64,000 nucleotides of DNA from Desulfobacterales bacterium (lineage in GTDB: Bacteria; Desulfobacterota; Desulfobacteria; Desulfobacterales; SURF-7): the NCBI GenBank assembly GCA_028277765.1, contig JANQFQ010000116.1, positions 1 through 64,000 of the forward strand. Direction: 5' to 3'. Positions 25,692-35,132 of this stretch are shown piece by piece (position 1 is the first letter of the stretch; each line of letters starts with the position of its first letter). The translations under genes and the position numbers were made by a program. The notes under the pieces are model-generated. The model saw only the letters and a list, made by a program, of their open reading frames with translations. It made no database searches and was not told the origin of the DNA.

Positions 25692-28600
25692 ATGCCTACA
25701 AAACTAACTTATGAAGAATTAGAAAACAGAGTTAACGTGCTGAAAAATGAAAGGGACACCCTGAAAGAAAGTGAAAGTAAGTATCGCATGATAGCTAATA
25801 ATGTTCACGATGCTATATGGATGATCAACATGGATCATCAGTTTATTTATGTCAACCCAGCAATCAAAAAAATAACAGGTTATCCACCTGAACAATATTT
25901 AGGATGGACTGTTGAGGAGATATTCACACCTGAATCTTATAATCTTATGATAGAAGTGCTTGAAGAGGAGCTTGCCAGGGAAACTGATGGCAATACAAAC
26001 CGATCACAATCACGGTCAATGGAACTTGAACAATATCATAAGGATGGATATACGGTTTTTGTTGAAGTTACCACGTCATTTTTGAGGGATCAACATGGAA
26101 TGCCTAATGGTATTATTGGTATTACACGCGATATAACCGACCGTAAGGTATCTGAAAGAGTATTACAGGAGAGCCGAGAACGAATGGGGCTGGCTCTACA
26201 TGGGTCTAATTTTGGCTTATGGGACTGGAATATGCAGACTGGTGTTTTGAATCTGGACAGGCGTTCTTTCGAGATTTTGGGGTATGAGCCTGATGACTTC
26301 GAACCCCATATAGACGCTTGGTTAAAACTCCTTCACCCTGATGACCTGGAGCAGGCAACCCAAACATTTGGGCAGTACATTAAAGGGCAAACAGAAACCG
26401 TGGAGAATGAATGCAAAGTTTTAACCAAATCCGGTGAATATATGTGGATATCGCTCCGCGGCAAGATAGTAGAATGGGATAACGATAATATTGCTGTACG
26501 ATGTATCGGGACATGTCTCGATATTAATGATCTGAAACTATCAACAGAAGCCTTGGGGAAAAATGAAAACAGGTTCCGTATAATGCCGGATAATGAAAAT
26601 GATTCAATCTGGGCATTAGATATGGACCTCTGTTATACATACCTCAGTCCTTCAACTGAAAAAATCTTTGGTTATGCTCCTGCCGAGTATCTGGGTAAGA
26701 GGCTTGAAGCATGGATGACACCGACATCATATGCGCTTGCAACAGAAATGATCGGTGAAGAACTCGCCAATGATGCGGACAGGGATCCTATAAGATCAAG
26801 AACCTTGAAGATTCAACAATACCATAAGGATGGCCATCCTGTTTGGGCTGAAGTAACCGCGTCTTTCCTGCGGGATAATGAAGGTGTGCCCGTTGGTATC
26901 GTGGGTATTACCCGTGATATTTCTGAGAGGAAACAGGCGGAAGAGCAACTCATGCTTTCCAAGGCTGAAACCGAAGAAGCCAACCGTCGGCTTCTGCAGG
27001 CTATTGAGCACGCGAATCAGATGGCTGAAGAGGCTAAAAAGGCTGACAATGCAAAGAGTGAATTCCTTGCTAATATGAGTCATGAGATTCGTACGCCGAT
27101 GAATGCAATCCTCGGTTCGGCTAATTTGCTGATGGGAATGGATAATCTTCCTGAACAGCGTCAGTATCTTGAAATGATAAAAGCATCTTCAAGCACCCTT
27201 ATGGCCATTATCAATGATATCCTCGATTTTTCCAAGATCGCGGCCGGAAAGCTGGATCTGCATACGATTGATTTTAACATCAGCACAATGCTCAAAAGTG
27301 TTAAAGATATGTTCCTTACGGCAGCTGCGGAAAAAGGGATTGAAATTGAATTCAGTATCGACAGAGACATCCCTCCGGTATTCATTGGGGATCCAGGGCG
27401 ATTGCGCCAGGTTCTTACAAACCTTGTGGGAAACGCTGTTAAGTTTACTTATAAAGGGAGTGTTGCCATACATGCATGCATAGATAGCAGGACCGATACG
27501 CATGCGGTTATACGCTTTACGATCACGGACACAGGTGTCGGTATCCCGAATGACCGGCAGTCCTCTCTTTTCACAGCGTTTACCCAGCTGGATTCTTCAA
27601 CCACACGTAAATATGGTGGAACAGGACTGGGACTTGTCATTTCAAAAAAGCTTACTGAAATAATGGGGGGCGAGATCAGTTTTCAAAGTAAGGAGAATAA
27701 AGGATCAAGCTTCTGGTTTACAGCTGTTTTGGAAATACAAAACAAAGTAAAGATAACGACTCTTCCTGCCAACATTAAAAGTAAGCGGATTCTAGCAGCT
27801 GTCGATGCGCCGGCCAGTTTTGAAGTAATTTCAAGCTATCTGGAAGCTTGGAACTGCCAATATGAAACGTCTTCAACCAATGAGGATGTGTTGTCACTTC
27901 TACGAAATGGCATTGATAATAATGACCCTTTTCACCTTGTGATTATTGACTACCTGGTAAATGAGGCTGCTGAAGAACTTGGTCGTCAGATAACTGAAGA
28001 GGCGGTATTTAAAGAAACCTCTGTGGTTATGCTAAATGCCGGTGGCATGCGCGGTGATGCTGACAGCCTGAACCAAATCGGATTTGCCGCGTATTTAACC
28101 AAACCGATTGAGCCTTCTCAGCTTTTTAACTGTATTGTATCAACACTGAGTGAGGCTGATGCCGGTAAAAAATCGGTGCTTACTAGGCATCCACTTACAG
28201 ATGATGAAAAACAAGATTTTCATATCCTTTTAGTTGAAGACGATATTTTCAACCAGAAGATAGCCCTTGGTCTACTTGAGGGTTTTGACGTCGATATGGC
28301 GAACAACGGCAAAGAAGCCTTGGATTTATTATGGAAAAAAGATTATGATTTGGTCTTTATGGATATCCAGATGCCTGAAATGGATGGATTTGAAGCAACA
28401 GGGAGAATAAGAGATTTTGAAACAAGGACGAACACCAAAAGAGTTCCTATTGTTGCCATGACAGCCCACACAATGGAGGGGGATAGAGAAAAATGCCTGA
28501 AAGCAGGTATGGACGATTATATTTCCAAACCGATTGAGGCCGAAGATTTATTTAAAATTGTCGACAGATTCAGCCAAAATATTGAAAAGTCCGGTTCGAA

Positions 28601-28967
28601 TAACAGCTTAAAGCATGCGGCAGATGATTTGTTTGATCCGGATTTATGCTTTAGGAGAATAGGGAAAAATAAAGACCTTGTTGCGGAATTGACATTAAAA
28701 TTTTGCAATGAATATACGGATTACCTGGCAGACATAAAAAAAGCGATTGATGCTTGTGATGCGAATGCCCTAAAAAAAACATCTCATCTATTTAAAGGGA
28801 GACTCGGCTTTTTTTCGGATAAGGCACCCGACTACGCGTTAAAATTGGAAATAGCGGGTCAAGAGGGTGACCTGTCACAAGCCGAAAGGCTTTATGCTGA
28901 TCTGGAACTAGTGGCTGAGCAGATAGTGTCGTTGTTAAAAAGGTTTCTGGAGGAATTGAAGAGATGA
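25692..28967 (+). CDS. Hybrid sensor histidine kinase (PAS-PAS-PAS-HisKA-HATPase-REC-REC-HPt)
   Basis: 1091 residues without membrane segments, so a cytosolic sensor. The N-terminal helix MPTKLTYEELENRV is followed by PAS1 about 30-152, PAS2 160-285 and PAS3 292-415, HisKA with His464 (MSHEIRTPMN), HATPase about 565-682 (NAVKFTYKGS, DTGVGIP, GGTGLGL), REC1 about 699-820 with Asp753 (VIIDYL, divergent), REC2 843-960 with Asp891 (VFMDIQMPEMDGFE) and an HPt domain with His1032 (TSHLFKGRLGFF). It is therefore a complete phosphorelay. GAGG precedes ATG 25692. Its end overlaps the sigma-54 activator gene by 4 nt, making that regulator the likely phosphate acceptor. Confidence 0.93.
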   Translation: MPTKLTYEELENRVNVLKNERDTLKESESKYRMIANNVHDAIWMINMDHQFIYVNPAIKKITGYPPEQYLGWTVEEIFTPESYNLMIEVLEEELARETDGNTNRSQSRSMELEQYHKDGYTVFVEVTTSFLRDQHGMPNGIIGITRDITDRKVSERVLQESRERMGLALHGSNFGLWDWNMQTGVLNLDRRSFEILGYEPDDFEPHIDAWLKLLHPDDLEQATQTFGQYIKGQTETVENECKVLTKSGEYMWISLRGKIVEWDNDNIAVRCIGTCLDINDLKLSTEALGKNENRFRIMPDNENDSIWALDMDLCYTYLSPSTEKIFGYAPAEYLGKRLEAWMTPTSYALATEMIGEELANDADRDPIRSRTLKIQQYHKDGHPVWAEVTASFLRDNEGVPVGIVGITRDISERKQAEEQLMLSKAETEEANRRLLQAIEHANQMAEEAKKADNAKSEFLANMSHEIRTPMNAILGSANLLMGMDNLPEQRQYLEMIKASSSTLMAIINDILDFSKIAAGKLDLHTIDFNISTMLKSVKDMFLTAAAEKGIEIEFSIDRDIPPVFIGDPGRLRQVLTNLVGNAVKFTYKGSVAIHACIDSRTDTHAVIRFTITDTGVGIPNDRQSSLFTAFTQLDSSTTRKYGGTGLGLVISKKLTEIMGGEISFQSKENKGSSFWFTAVLEIQNKVKITTLPANIKSKRILAAVDAPASFEVISSYLEAWNCQYETSSTNEDVLSLLRNGIDNNDPFHLVIIDYLVNEAAEELGRQITEEAVFKETSVVMLNAGGMRGDADSLNQIGFAAYLTKPIEPSQLFNCIVSTLSEADAGKKSVLTRHPLTDDEKQDFHILLVEDDIFNQKIALGLLEGFDVDMANNGKEALDLLWKKDYDLVFMDIQMPEMDGFEATGRIRDFETRTNTKRVPIVAMTAHTMEGDREKCLKAGMDDYISKPIEAEDLFKIVDRFSQNIEKSGSNNSLKHAADDLFDPDLCFRRIGKNKDLVAELTLKFCNEYTDYLADIKKAIDACDANALKKTSHLFKGRLGFFSDKAPDYALKLEIAGQEGDLSQAERLYADLELVAEQIVSLLKRFLEELKR

Positions 28968-30679
28968 TAAGAACTTCTTATCCCCGCATACTTGCTGTGG
29001 ATGATGATGATTTTATTCTCGAGGTTCTGGTCAAATGTCTCAAGGATAGTTTCGAAGTTGTCGGAACGGAATCACCTGGTAAAGCTATTCATCTGCTGAA
29101 TGAATCCGCCTTTGATATTCTTCTGGCGGATATTAATATGGAAGAAATGAACGGACTGGATCTTATAAAGGCTGCCAGGGACATCAATCCCGCTATTTTA
29201 ACGATTATCATAACCGGTTATGCTTCCAAGGAGATAGCTGTTAAATCAATAAAAGAAGGTGCCTATGATTTTATCGAGAAACCTTTTGATACGGATATTA
29301 TTATACAGACCGTTAAAAGGGCATGGAAGGCATTACTTGTTGAGCGGGAAAGCGAAAGATACCGGAACAATCTGGATGCCATTTTCAGGAGCTTAAATGA
29401 TGCTGTTATTACTGTGGATAATAATATGCGAGTAATTGAAGCCAATGAAGCCACCGCTAATATATGCGGTATATTTCCTGAGGAGATTCTTGAAAAAAAA
29501 ATCGATAGACTTCATACAAAATGCAATTCTTTATGTCACAAAGCAATAAAAGAGACTCTGAAAACAAAAAGAATGATTAGAGAATACAGGGTAATGTGCG
29601 GCCATTCAGAGCGACCGGGTCAAGTGGTTCAATTGACATGTACGCCCCTGGTAGATAGAGACAGCAAGCATAAAGGGGCTGTTTTTGTGATCAGGGATTT
29701 TTCCCGGGTTACTTCCCTGGAAATGGAACTGAAAGAAAAATATCAATTCAATAATATTATTGGCAAGAGCCATAAGATGCAGCAGGTTTATACGCTTATG
29801 GAAAATCTTTTCGATACAGATACGACTGTTTTAATTACAGGTGAAAGTGGTACAGGCAAAGAACTGGTGGCTAAAGCAATTCACTATAACAGTATCAGGG
29901 CTGCTATACCTATGGTTACCGTTAACTGCGGTGCCTTGTCTGAGGGTTTACTTGAAAGTGAGTTGTTCGGTCATGTCAAAGGGGCATTTACGGGTGCCGT
30001 AAAGGACAAGGCCGGCCGTTTTCAAATGGCTGATGGCAGCACCATCTTTCTTGACGAAATAGGCGATATTTCTCCCTTGATTCAGCTTAAGCTTTTACGT
30101 GTTCTTCAAGAACGCAATTTTGAACGGGTAGGTGATTCCAAAACAATTGAAGTGGATGTAAGGATACTTGCTGCTACCAACAGTGATTTAAAAGAGAATA
30201 TCCGGCTTGGCATATTCCGAGAGGATCTTTATTACAGGCTGAATGTTGTTGAGGTTAAAATGCCGCCTCTCAGGGAACGAAATGAAGATATTCCGCTTCT
30301 GGCCAATCATTTTTGCGATAAATTCAATGAACGTTTCAAAAAGCATATTGACGGGATATCTGGTGAGGCCATGAATATATTTATGCGCTATCATTGGCCG
30401 GGCAACGTCAGAGAACTCGAACATGCTATTGAACATGCTTTTGTTTTATGCCAGGAACGGGTTATTATGCCTGACCATCTTCCATCTGAAATAAGTGAAA
30501 GGTCAACATCACCAGATATCGCTTCATCGGAAAAATATACAGATGAAAAAGAAAGGATTCTCCAGGCATTAAACCGGGCGGGCTGGAACAAAGCTAAGGC
30601 CGCACGCCGGCTCGGCTTGAGCAGGCAGGGTATATATAGGAAGATCGCCCGACATAATATCGTCCAGCCTCCTGAATAA
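28964..30679 (+). CDS. NtrC-type sigma-54 response regulator with PAS domain
   Basis: 571 residues: receiver about 5-125 with phosphoacceptor Asp56 (LLADINMEEMNG), PAS about 135-250, AAA+ activator domain about 268-495 with Walker A GESGTGKE (293-300), the sigma-54 contact loop GAFTGA (340-345) and Walker B DEIGD, then a Fis-type helix-turn-helix (NKAKAARRLGLSRQGIYRKI). All parts needed to open sigma-54 promoters are intact. ATG 28964 overlaps the kinase stop (ATGA), with GGAGG upstream. A dyad (30733) and a sigma-54 promoter (30864) lie immediately downstream, so the chemosensory operon that follows is its likely target. Confidence 0.95.
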   Translation: MIRTSYPRILAVDDDDFILEVLVKCLKDSFEVVGTESPGKAIHLLNESAFDILLADINMEEMNGLDLIKAARDINPAILTIIITGYASKEIAVKSIKEGAYDFIEKPFDTDIIIQTVKRAWKALLVERESERYRNNLDAIFRSLNDAVITVDNNMRVIEANEATANICGIFPEEILEKKIDRLHTKCNSLCHKAIKETLKTKRMIREYRVMCGHSERPGQVVQLTCTPLVDRDSKHKGAVFVIRDFSRVTSLEMELKEKYQFNNIIGKSHKMQQVYTLMENLFDTDTTVLITGESGTGKELVAKAIHYNSIRAAIPMVTVNCGALSEGLLESELFGHVKGAFTGAVKDKAGRFQMADGSTIFLDEIGDISPLIQLKLLRVLQERNFERVGDSKTIEVDVRILAATNSDLKENIRLGIFREDLYYRLNVVEVKMPPLRERNEDIPLLANHFCDKFNERFKKHIDGISGEAMNIFMRYHWPGNVRELEHAIEHAFVLCQERVIMPDHLPSEISERSTSPDIASSEKYTDEKERILQALNRAGWNKAKAARRLGLSRQGIYRKIARHNIVQPPE

Positions 30680-30732
30680 AAAAGTTAGATTCTCCTAACG
30701 TTGCTGCTAAAATAGAAGTAAATTATTTACAT

Positions 30733-30770
30733 AAGTGTAACGCTACATTAGCGTAACACATGTTACACTT
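30733..30770. promoter_or_regulatory. Candidate upstream activating sequence for the sigma-54 regulator
   Basis: AAGTGTAAC (30733-30741) and GTTACACTT (30762-30770) form a perfect 9-bp inverted repeat; inside it GTAACA-N2-TGTTAC (30753-30766) is a second dyad. It is centred about 125 nt upstream of the sigma-54 promoter -12 element, the normal distance for an enhancer site. Confidence 0.6.
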
Positions 30771-30863
30771 TTCCACACCGTTTACAGCTCCATATTTTCA
30801 TGTGCATTAATAAGCTATTGATAAAACAGATAAAAAATAAAATTATAAAGATGTTGTCTGTTC

Positions 30864-30879
30864 TGGCATAAATATTGAA
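30864..30879 (+). promoter_or_regulatory. Sigma-54 promoter of the chemosensory operon
   Basis: TGGCATAAATATTGAA matches the TGGCACG-N4-TTGCA layout with exact -24/-12 spacing; only the C of the -12 GC is changed to A. The predicted transcript start lies near 30891, giving a leader of about 34 nt before the MCP start at 30925. Confidence 0.65.
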
Positions 30880-30924
30880 ACTCTTTTTTTGGTGTTTTTA
30901 GTTAAAAAACATGAAAGGCGCGGA

Positions 30925-32526
30925 ATGCTTAAACTGATAAAGAACCGACTGTCTGTTAGTGAGAAAATAATTCTAGGATACTGTTCTATAAGTATAATTG
31001 TCATGTTTATAACAGGAGCAATAACAGTTTCGCTTGTAAAAAGCTTAAGTCAATTCTCTTCATTTTCTACGACCTCACAGCAATTGGCTTTTGTTACGCT
31101 GCCCCACAACAATATCTCTTATGAACTTATCGATTATTTTAAGGAAGTTAGAAGTAAATTATTAGAAGCAATCCAAAATAATAACACCCTGCTTATTGAA
31201 GAAGTTAAAATGGATGTTAAATCAATTGAAAAATCGATAAAAAAAACAATTAAAGTTGGAAACGTAGATCCTGAACTGCAGACGGTCCTGAATGATTTTT
31301 ACCGTTATGCTGAAGATGGCACTGTATTTACATTAAAATATCTTGCTAACCCTGAAAGCATTGAGCTGGCTGACCTGGGTGATATATCTCGGGGTATATC
31401 CAATTTAAAGACGCGACTTGAAGAGTTTCAGTTATCCAGATCTGAAATACTTTGGACTGAGCTGAATGAAATATCTAAATCTGCGGAATACTTGAATCAT
31501 AAAAATACGCTTTTACTAAAAAGTGTTCTTTTTATGGCAGCAATATTTTTGATGTTGGCTGCTGTAATTTCATTGTTTACGACCTCCTTTATTGTCAAGC
31601 CCTTAAATGAAGCAGTGAATACTTTAGAAAAAATCGCTGAAGGTGACATGACAGTAAAAATTGAAAGTAATGATGGCAGGGATGAGACAGGTAAGATTCT
31701 CAGGTCAATGAAAAAAATGATTAAAAATCTAAATAATATTGTCAGAGAAGTAAAAGTATCTGCTGATAGTGTCGCTTCAGGGTGCCAGCAGATGGGGGAG
31801 AGTTCAGAAGAAGTTTCGCAAAGTGCGAGTAATCAGGCTGCTTCCGCTGAAGAAGTTTCAGCAACCATGGAGGAGATGTCTGCAAATATTAAACAGAATG
31901 CTGACAACGCGCAACAGACGGAAGTTATTGCCCTTCGTGTTGCTGAAGATGCAGAAAAAGGAGGGGAAGCTGTAGCCCAGACAGTAAGCGCCATGACTAA
32001 AATTGCTGAAAAAATTAATATTATAGAGGAGATATCACGCCAGACAAATATGCTTGCCCTAAACGCGGCAATTGAGGCCGCACGGGCAGGCGAGCACGGA
32101 AAGGGGTTTGCTGTTGTTGCAGATGCAGTACGTAAACTGGCGGAAAGGAGTCAAGTCGCGGCCGCTGAGATAGGCGAGCTATCCACTGCTAGTGTCACAA
32201 TAGCAGCAAATGCTAGAAAAATGCTGGAAAAGATTGTTCCTGATATCAGGAAAACAGCTGAGCTTGTGCAGGAGATTAATGCTGCTTCCAGTGAGCAGAA
32301 CTCTGGTGTCGAGCAGACCAATAAGGCCATTCAGATGTTTGATACTGCTATACAGAAAAACGCGGCTTCTTCAGAAGAAATGTCATCGACTTCGTATACG
32401 CTTGTTTTAATGGCTGTAAAACTCCAAAAAACGATGAATTATTTCAAATTAAATCGAGATGCAAGTCATGGTCAGGCAAGCCAGATAGTCCAGAAACAAC
32501 ATAGTGCTGTACCGGTATTTCCATAA
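30925..32526 (+). CDS. Methyl-accepting chemotaxis protein
   Basis: 533 residues from ATG 30925, chosen because AAAGG lies 7 nt upstream and because an earlier TTG at 30889 would lie at the transcript start of the sigma-54 promoter. TM1 at about 13-38, a periplasmic helical domain of about 160 residues, TM2 about 199-222, HAMP about 225-280 and a signalling domain whose tip reads [24 protein letters not shown], the universal CheA/CheW contact hairpin. No C-terminal CheR-tethering pentapeptide is seen. First gene of the chemosensory operon. Confidence 0.95.
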   Translation: MLKLIKNRLSVSEKIILGYCSISIIVMFITGAITVSLVKSLSQFSSFSTTSQQLAFVTLPHNNISYELIDYFKEVRSKLLEAIQNNNTLLIEEVKMDVKSIEKSIKKTIKVGNVDPELQTVLNDFYRYAEDGTVFTLKYLANPESIELADLGDISRGISNLKTRLEEFQLSRSEILWTELNEISKSAEYLNHKNTLLLKSVLFMAAIFLMLAAVISLFTTSFIVKPLNEAVNTLEKIAEGDMTVKIESNDGRDETGKILRSMKKMIKNLNNIVREVKVSADSVASGCQQMGESSEEVSQSASNQAASAEEVSATMEEMSANIKQNADNAQQTEVIALRVAEDAEKGGEAVAQTVSAMTKIAEKINIIEEISRQTNMLALNAAIEAARAGEHGKGFAVVADAVRKLAERSQVAAAEIGELSTASVTIAANARKMLEKIVPDIRKTAELVQEINAASSEQNSGVEQTNKAIQMFDTAIQKNAASSEEMSSTSYTLVLMAVKLQKTMNYFKLNRDASHGQASQIVQKQHSAVPVFP

Positions 32527-32558
32527 AAATTTCTGAAACAAAAGGATTTTTGCTTAAA

Positions 32559-32903
32559 ATGATTGGTCTTAATACTTACAAATTTAGTTTGGATGACTTG
32601 AATGGAGAGGATCCAGTCCTGTTAGCGTATATACGCAGGGACCATATCTTTAGGGAACAACTGCAAGTTCTTGAAACGGTAGCTGAAGCAATGAGATCGA
32701 GTATAAAGGTATGCATGGTGGATGAAAACTTCAATGAAATATTAATACGGTTTGAAATCGTTGGGGATCCAACCTTTATTGTTTTTAGTAAGGGGAAAGA
32801 AAAGGGGAGACTGCTCGGCAGGACTGATTCTCAGATGTTATCAGTTTTTATCGAAGAAAATGTTCATGAGTTTTCAGATATGGGAAAAAAAAAGAATTTA
32901 TAG
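32559..32903 (+). CDS. Thioredoxin-fold protein lacking the CXXC motif
   Basis: 114 residues from ATG 32559; TTG 32550 is an alternative start with poorer spacing from AAAGGA. The second half has the thioredoxin pattern: VCMVDENFNEILIRFEIVGDPTFIVFSKGKEKG includes the cis-proline segment (GDPTF) and the following strand, and ends in a helix. Where the CXXC would lie the sequence is RRDHIFREQ, with no cysteine pair, so it cannot be a dithiol oxidoreductase and may be a binding or scaffold module. It lies between the MCP and Hsp70-like genes. Function unknown. Confidence 0.65.
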   Translation: MIGLNTYKFSLDDLNGEDPVLLAYIRRDHIFREQLQVLETVAEAMRSSIKVCMVDENFNEILIRFEIVGDPTFIVFSKGKEKGRLLGRTDSQMLSVFIEENVHEFSDMGKKKNL

Positions 32904-32932
32904 AATATAATAATTAATAGCATGGTGATAAG

Positions 32933-34618
32933 ATGAGAAATAAACTCAAAAAAGTATTCGGGATAGATTTTGGTACCACTTATTCGTCTATTGCGTATGT
33001 CAATGACCATGGAGAAGCTGTTGTCGTGCCCAATGCTGAAAATGAGCTTGCAACACCTTCAGTTGTATTTTTTGATGGCAACGATATCATTGTTGGAAAT
33101 GTGGCAAAAGACAGCTCTAGAATGTATCCTGATAAAGTAGTAACCTGTGTTAAACGGCATATGGGAGATCCGAACTTTTCTTTCAGTCATAATTCAAAAA
33201 CATATCGGGTTGAAGAGATTGCAAGCTTTATCATACGCAAACTTGTACAGGATGCGGAACAATATCTGGGCGAAGAGATAACGGACATTGTCATTACGTG
33301 CCCAGCATATTTTGGCATTAACGAACGTGAGGCAACGCGTATAGCAGGTGAAATTGCCGGATACAATGTGCGCCAGATTATAAATGAGCCTACTGCAGCA
33401 GCTATTACATACGGTTTTATGAGTTTTGATGTAGAAAAAGATGTTCTGGTATATGATCTGGGGGGTGGCACTTTTGATATTACCATGATTAACATTCAAC
33501 CGGATTCGCTAAATGTTATTTGCACAGGCGGCAGTCAGAATCTTGGCGGCAAGGACTGGGATGATCGTATTGTTCAGCACTTGGCAGATCAGTTTCAAAA
33601 AAATACTGGTGCAAGAGTCAATATCCTTGATGATCCAGACACCTACCAGGATCTTCAAATCACTGCCGAAAAAACAAAAAAGACATTATCACATAGACAA
33701 ATAGCCCCTGTATTAATTTCATATATGGGGAAAAAAGCAAAGATAGAAATGGCGAGAAAGGAATTTGAAGAATTCACCCAGGCCCTAATAAACAGAACCA
33801 TTGCTTTTACTCGTGATGTGCTTGAAGAGGCAGCGAAAAAGGGTTACAAAGACTTTGACGAGATCATTTTTGTCGGCGGCTCTACACGCATGCCTCTTGT
33901 CGCAAAACGTGTAGAACAGGAGCTTTCAAAGACCCCAAGAGTGTTTGCTCCGGATGAGGCTGTGTCAAAAGGCGCCGCGATATGCGGCTGGAAGTTTTCC
34001 CTTCACGATGGACTGGCGAAACGGATTGCTAAAAAAACAGGTATGGATTTCACCCCGGGTGATGGTGAAACAGATGCTGCTGACGTTATCGGGGTGGCTA
34101 CTGAACAGTTAATAAAAGAGACAGCCCAAGAGATGGCCGATGAATTAGGTTTTGATCTTCTTACCATGCAGAGATCCATGATTTCTATTGTAGATGTGGC
34201 CAGCAAAAGCTTTGGTATTGTTGTGAAGAATCCAGCTGACAAGGAAAAAATAGTCTATAATCTTATTCAGAAAAACACTACAGTACCGACAAATTATACA
34301 CGGGCTTTTTATACAGGGGTTGAAAATCAAGAAAAGGTCATGGTCCGTATAATGGAAAATGACAAATGTGAAAAGCATGTGCCGATTGATGATTCAGTAC
34401 ATATCGGTACGGCAATGATGATCCTTCCGCCTGGCATGCCGCGGAAGTCTCCAGTTGTTATATATTTTTATCTCGATGAAGAGGGGTGCCTCCAGATAAC
34501 CGCTGAGGAACCGAATACCTTCAGCTCTGTTGAAGCGATCATCACAACTGAATCAGTTATCCACGGTAAGGATCTTAAACAAGCAATGGAAAGGCATGAT
34601 GAGATTAATGTAAATTAG
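32933..34618 (+). CDS. Hsp70/DnaK-family protein without helical lid
   Basis: 561 residues. The ATPase domain is complete: GIDFGTTYSSIAYV (phosphate 1), IINEPTAAAITYG (connect 1), VYDLGGGTFDITM (phosphate 2), IIFVGGSTRMPLV (adenosine) and SKGAAICG (connect 2), within about residues 8-362. About 363-420 is a non-conserved insert, followed by a beta-type substrate-binding part (about 420-545) with unusual sequence; the helical lid seen in DnaK (about 638 aa) is missing. No dnaJ or grpE is nearby. ATG 32933 lies 29 nt after the Trx-like gene, within the chemosensory operon. It is probably not the housekeeping chaperone. Confidence 0.88.
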   Translation: MRNKLKKVFGIDFGTTYSSIAYVNDHGEAVVVPNAENELATPSVVFFDGNDIIVGNVAKDSSRMYPDKVVTCVKRHMGDPNFSFSHNSKTYRVEEIASFIIRKLVQDAEQYLGEEITDIVITCPAYFGINEREATRIAGEIAGYNVRQIINEPTAAAITYGFMSFDVEKDVLVYDLGGGTFDITMINIQPDSLNVICTGGSQNLGGKDWDDRIVQHLADQFQKNTGARVNILDDPDTYQDLQITAEKTKKTLSHRQIAPVLISYMGKKAKIEMARKEFEEFTQALINRTIAFTRDVLEEAAKKGYKDFDEIIFVGGSTRMPLVAKRVEQELSKTPRVFAPDEAVSKGAAICGWKFSLHDGLAKRIAKKTGMDFTPGDGETDAADVIGVATEQLIKETAQEMADELGFDLLTMQRSMISIVDVASKSFGIVVKNPADKEKIVYNLIQKNTTVPTNYTRAFYTGVENQEKVMVRIMENDKCEKHVPIDDSVHIGTAMMILPPGMPRKSPVVIYFYLDEEGCLQITAEEPNTFSSVEAIITTESVIHGKDLKQAMERHDEINVN

Positions 34619-34697
34619 TTCAATGAAACGCTTCTTAATAAAAACAAGCAAGAGGAAAAATCCTGAAAAAAATGTTTGTGGGAGGGGGTAAAATAAC

Positions 34698-35063
34698 ATG
34701 AGTAAGAACATTATGATATTAGACGATTCACCTACAATACGTGCGATGATGAATAAAACGTTAAAAGATGCGGGGTATGATGTTATTGAGGCTGTGGACG
34801 GCAGGGATGGACTAGATAAACTTTCTGGATCAAATGCTCGAATGATTGTTACTGATCTTAATATGCCGGAGATGAACGGAAATGAATTTATACGTTCTGT
34901 ACGTGTTATACCAGAATATGAATTCATTCCTATTCTGGTACTAACAACAGAATCAGATGATTCCATAAAAGCGGTCAGTAAAGCTGCGGGGGCTACGGGA
35001 TGGATCACAAAACCCTTTAATCCTGAAAAGCTGTTATCAGTGGTTCGGAAACTTGTTGACTAA
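34698..35063 (+). CDS. cheY: CheY-type single-domain response regulator
   Basis: 121 residues, a bare receiver. Acidic pocket Asp9-Asp10, phosphoacceptor Asp53 (MIVTDLNMPEMNGNEF), switch Thr84 (LVLTTESDD) and Lys105 (GWITKPFNPEKL). The sequence is of the CheY type common beside CheA in delta-proteobacterial che clusters. GGGAGGGGG lies 7-13 nt before ATG 34698. It follows the Hsp70-like gene and precedes cheA by 69 nt. Confidence 0.93.
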   Translation: MSKNIMILDDSPTIRAMMNKTLKDAGYDVIEAVDGRDGLDKLSGSNARMIVTDLNMPEMNGNEFIRSVRVIPEYEFIPILVLTTESDDSIKAVSKAAGATGWITKPFNPEKLLSVVRKLVD

Positions 35064-35132
35064 ACATTGAAGTTGCGGCCATTTGCTTTTCTATCGATTC
35101 GAAACATCAATATAACTTCTCAGGATATCTAG

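Noticed and set aside
32933-34618. Calling the Hsp70-like gene dnaK
   Set aside because: No helical lid, divergent substrate domain, no grpE/dnaJ nearby, and a chemosensory context point to a paralogue.
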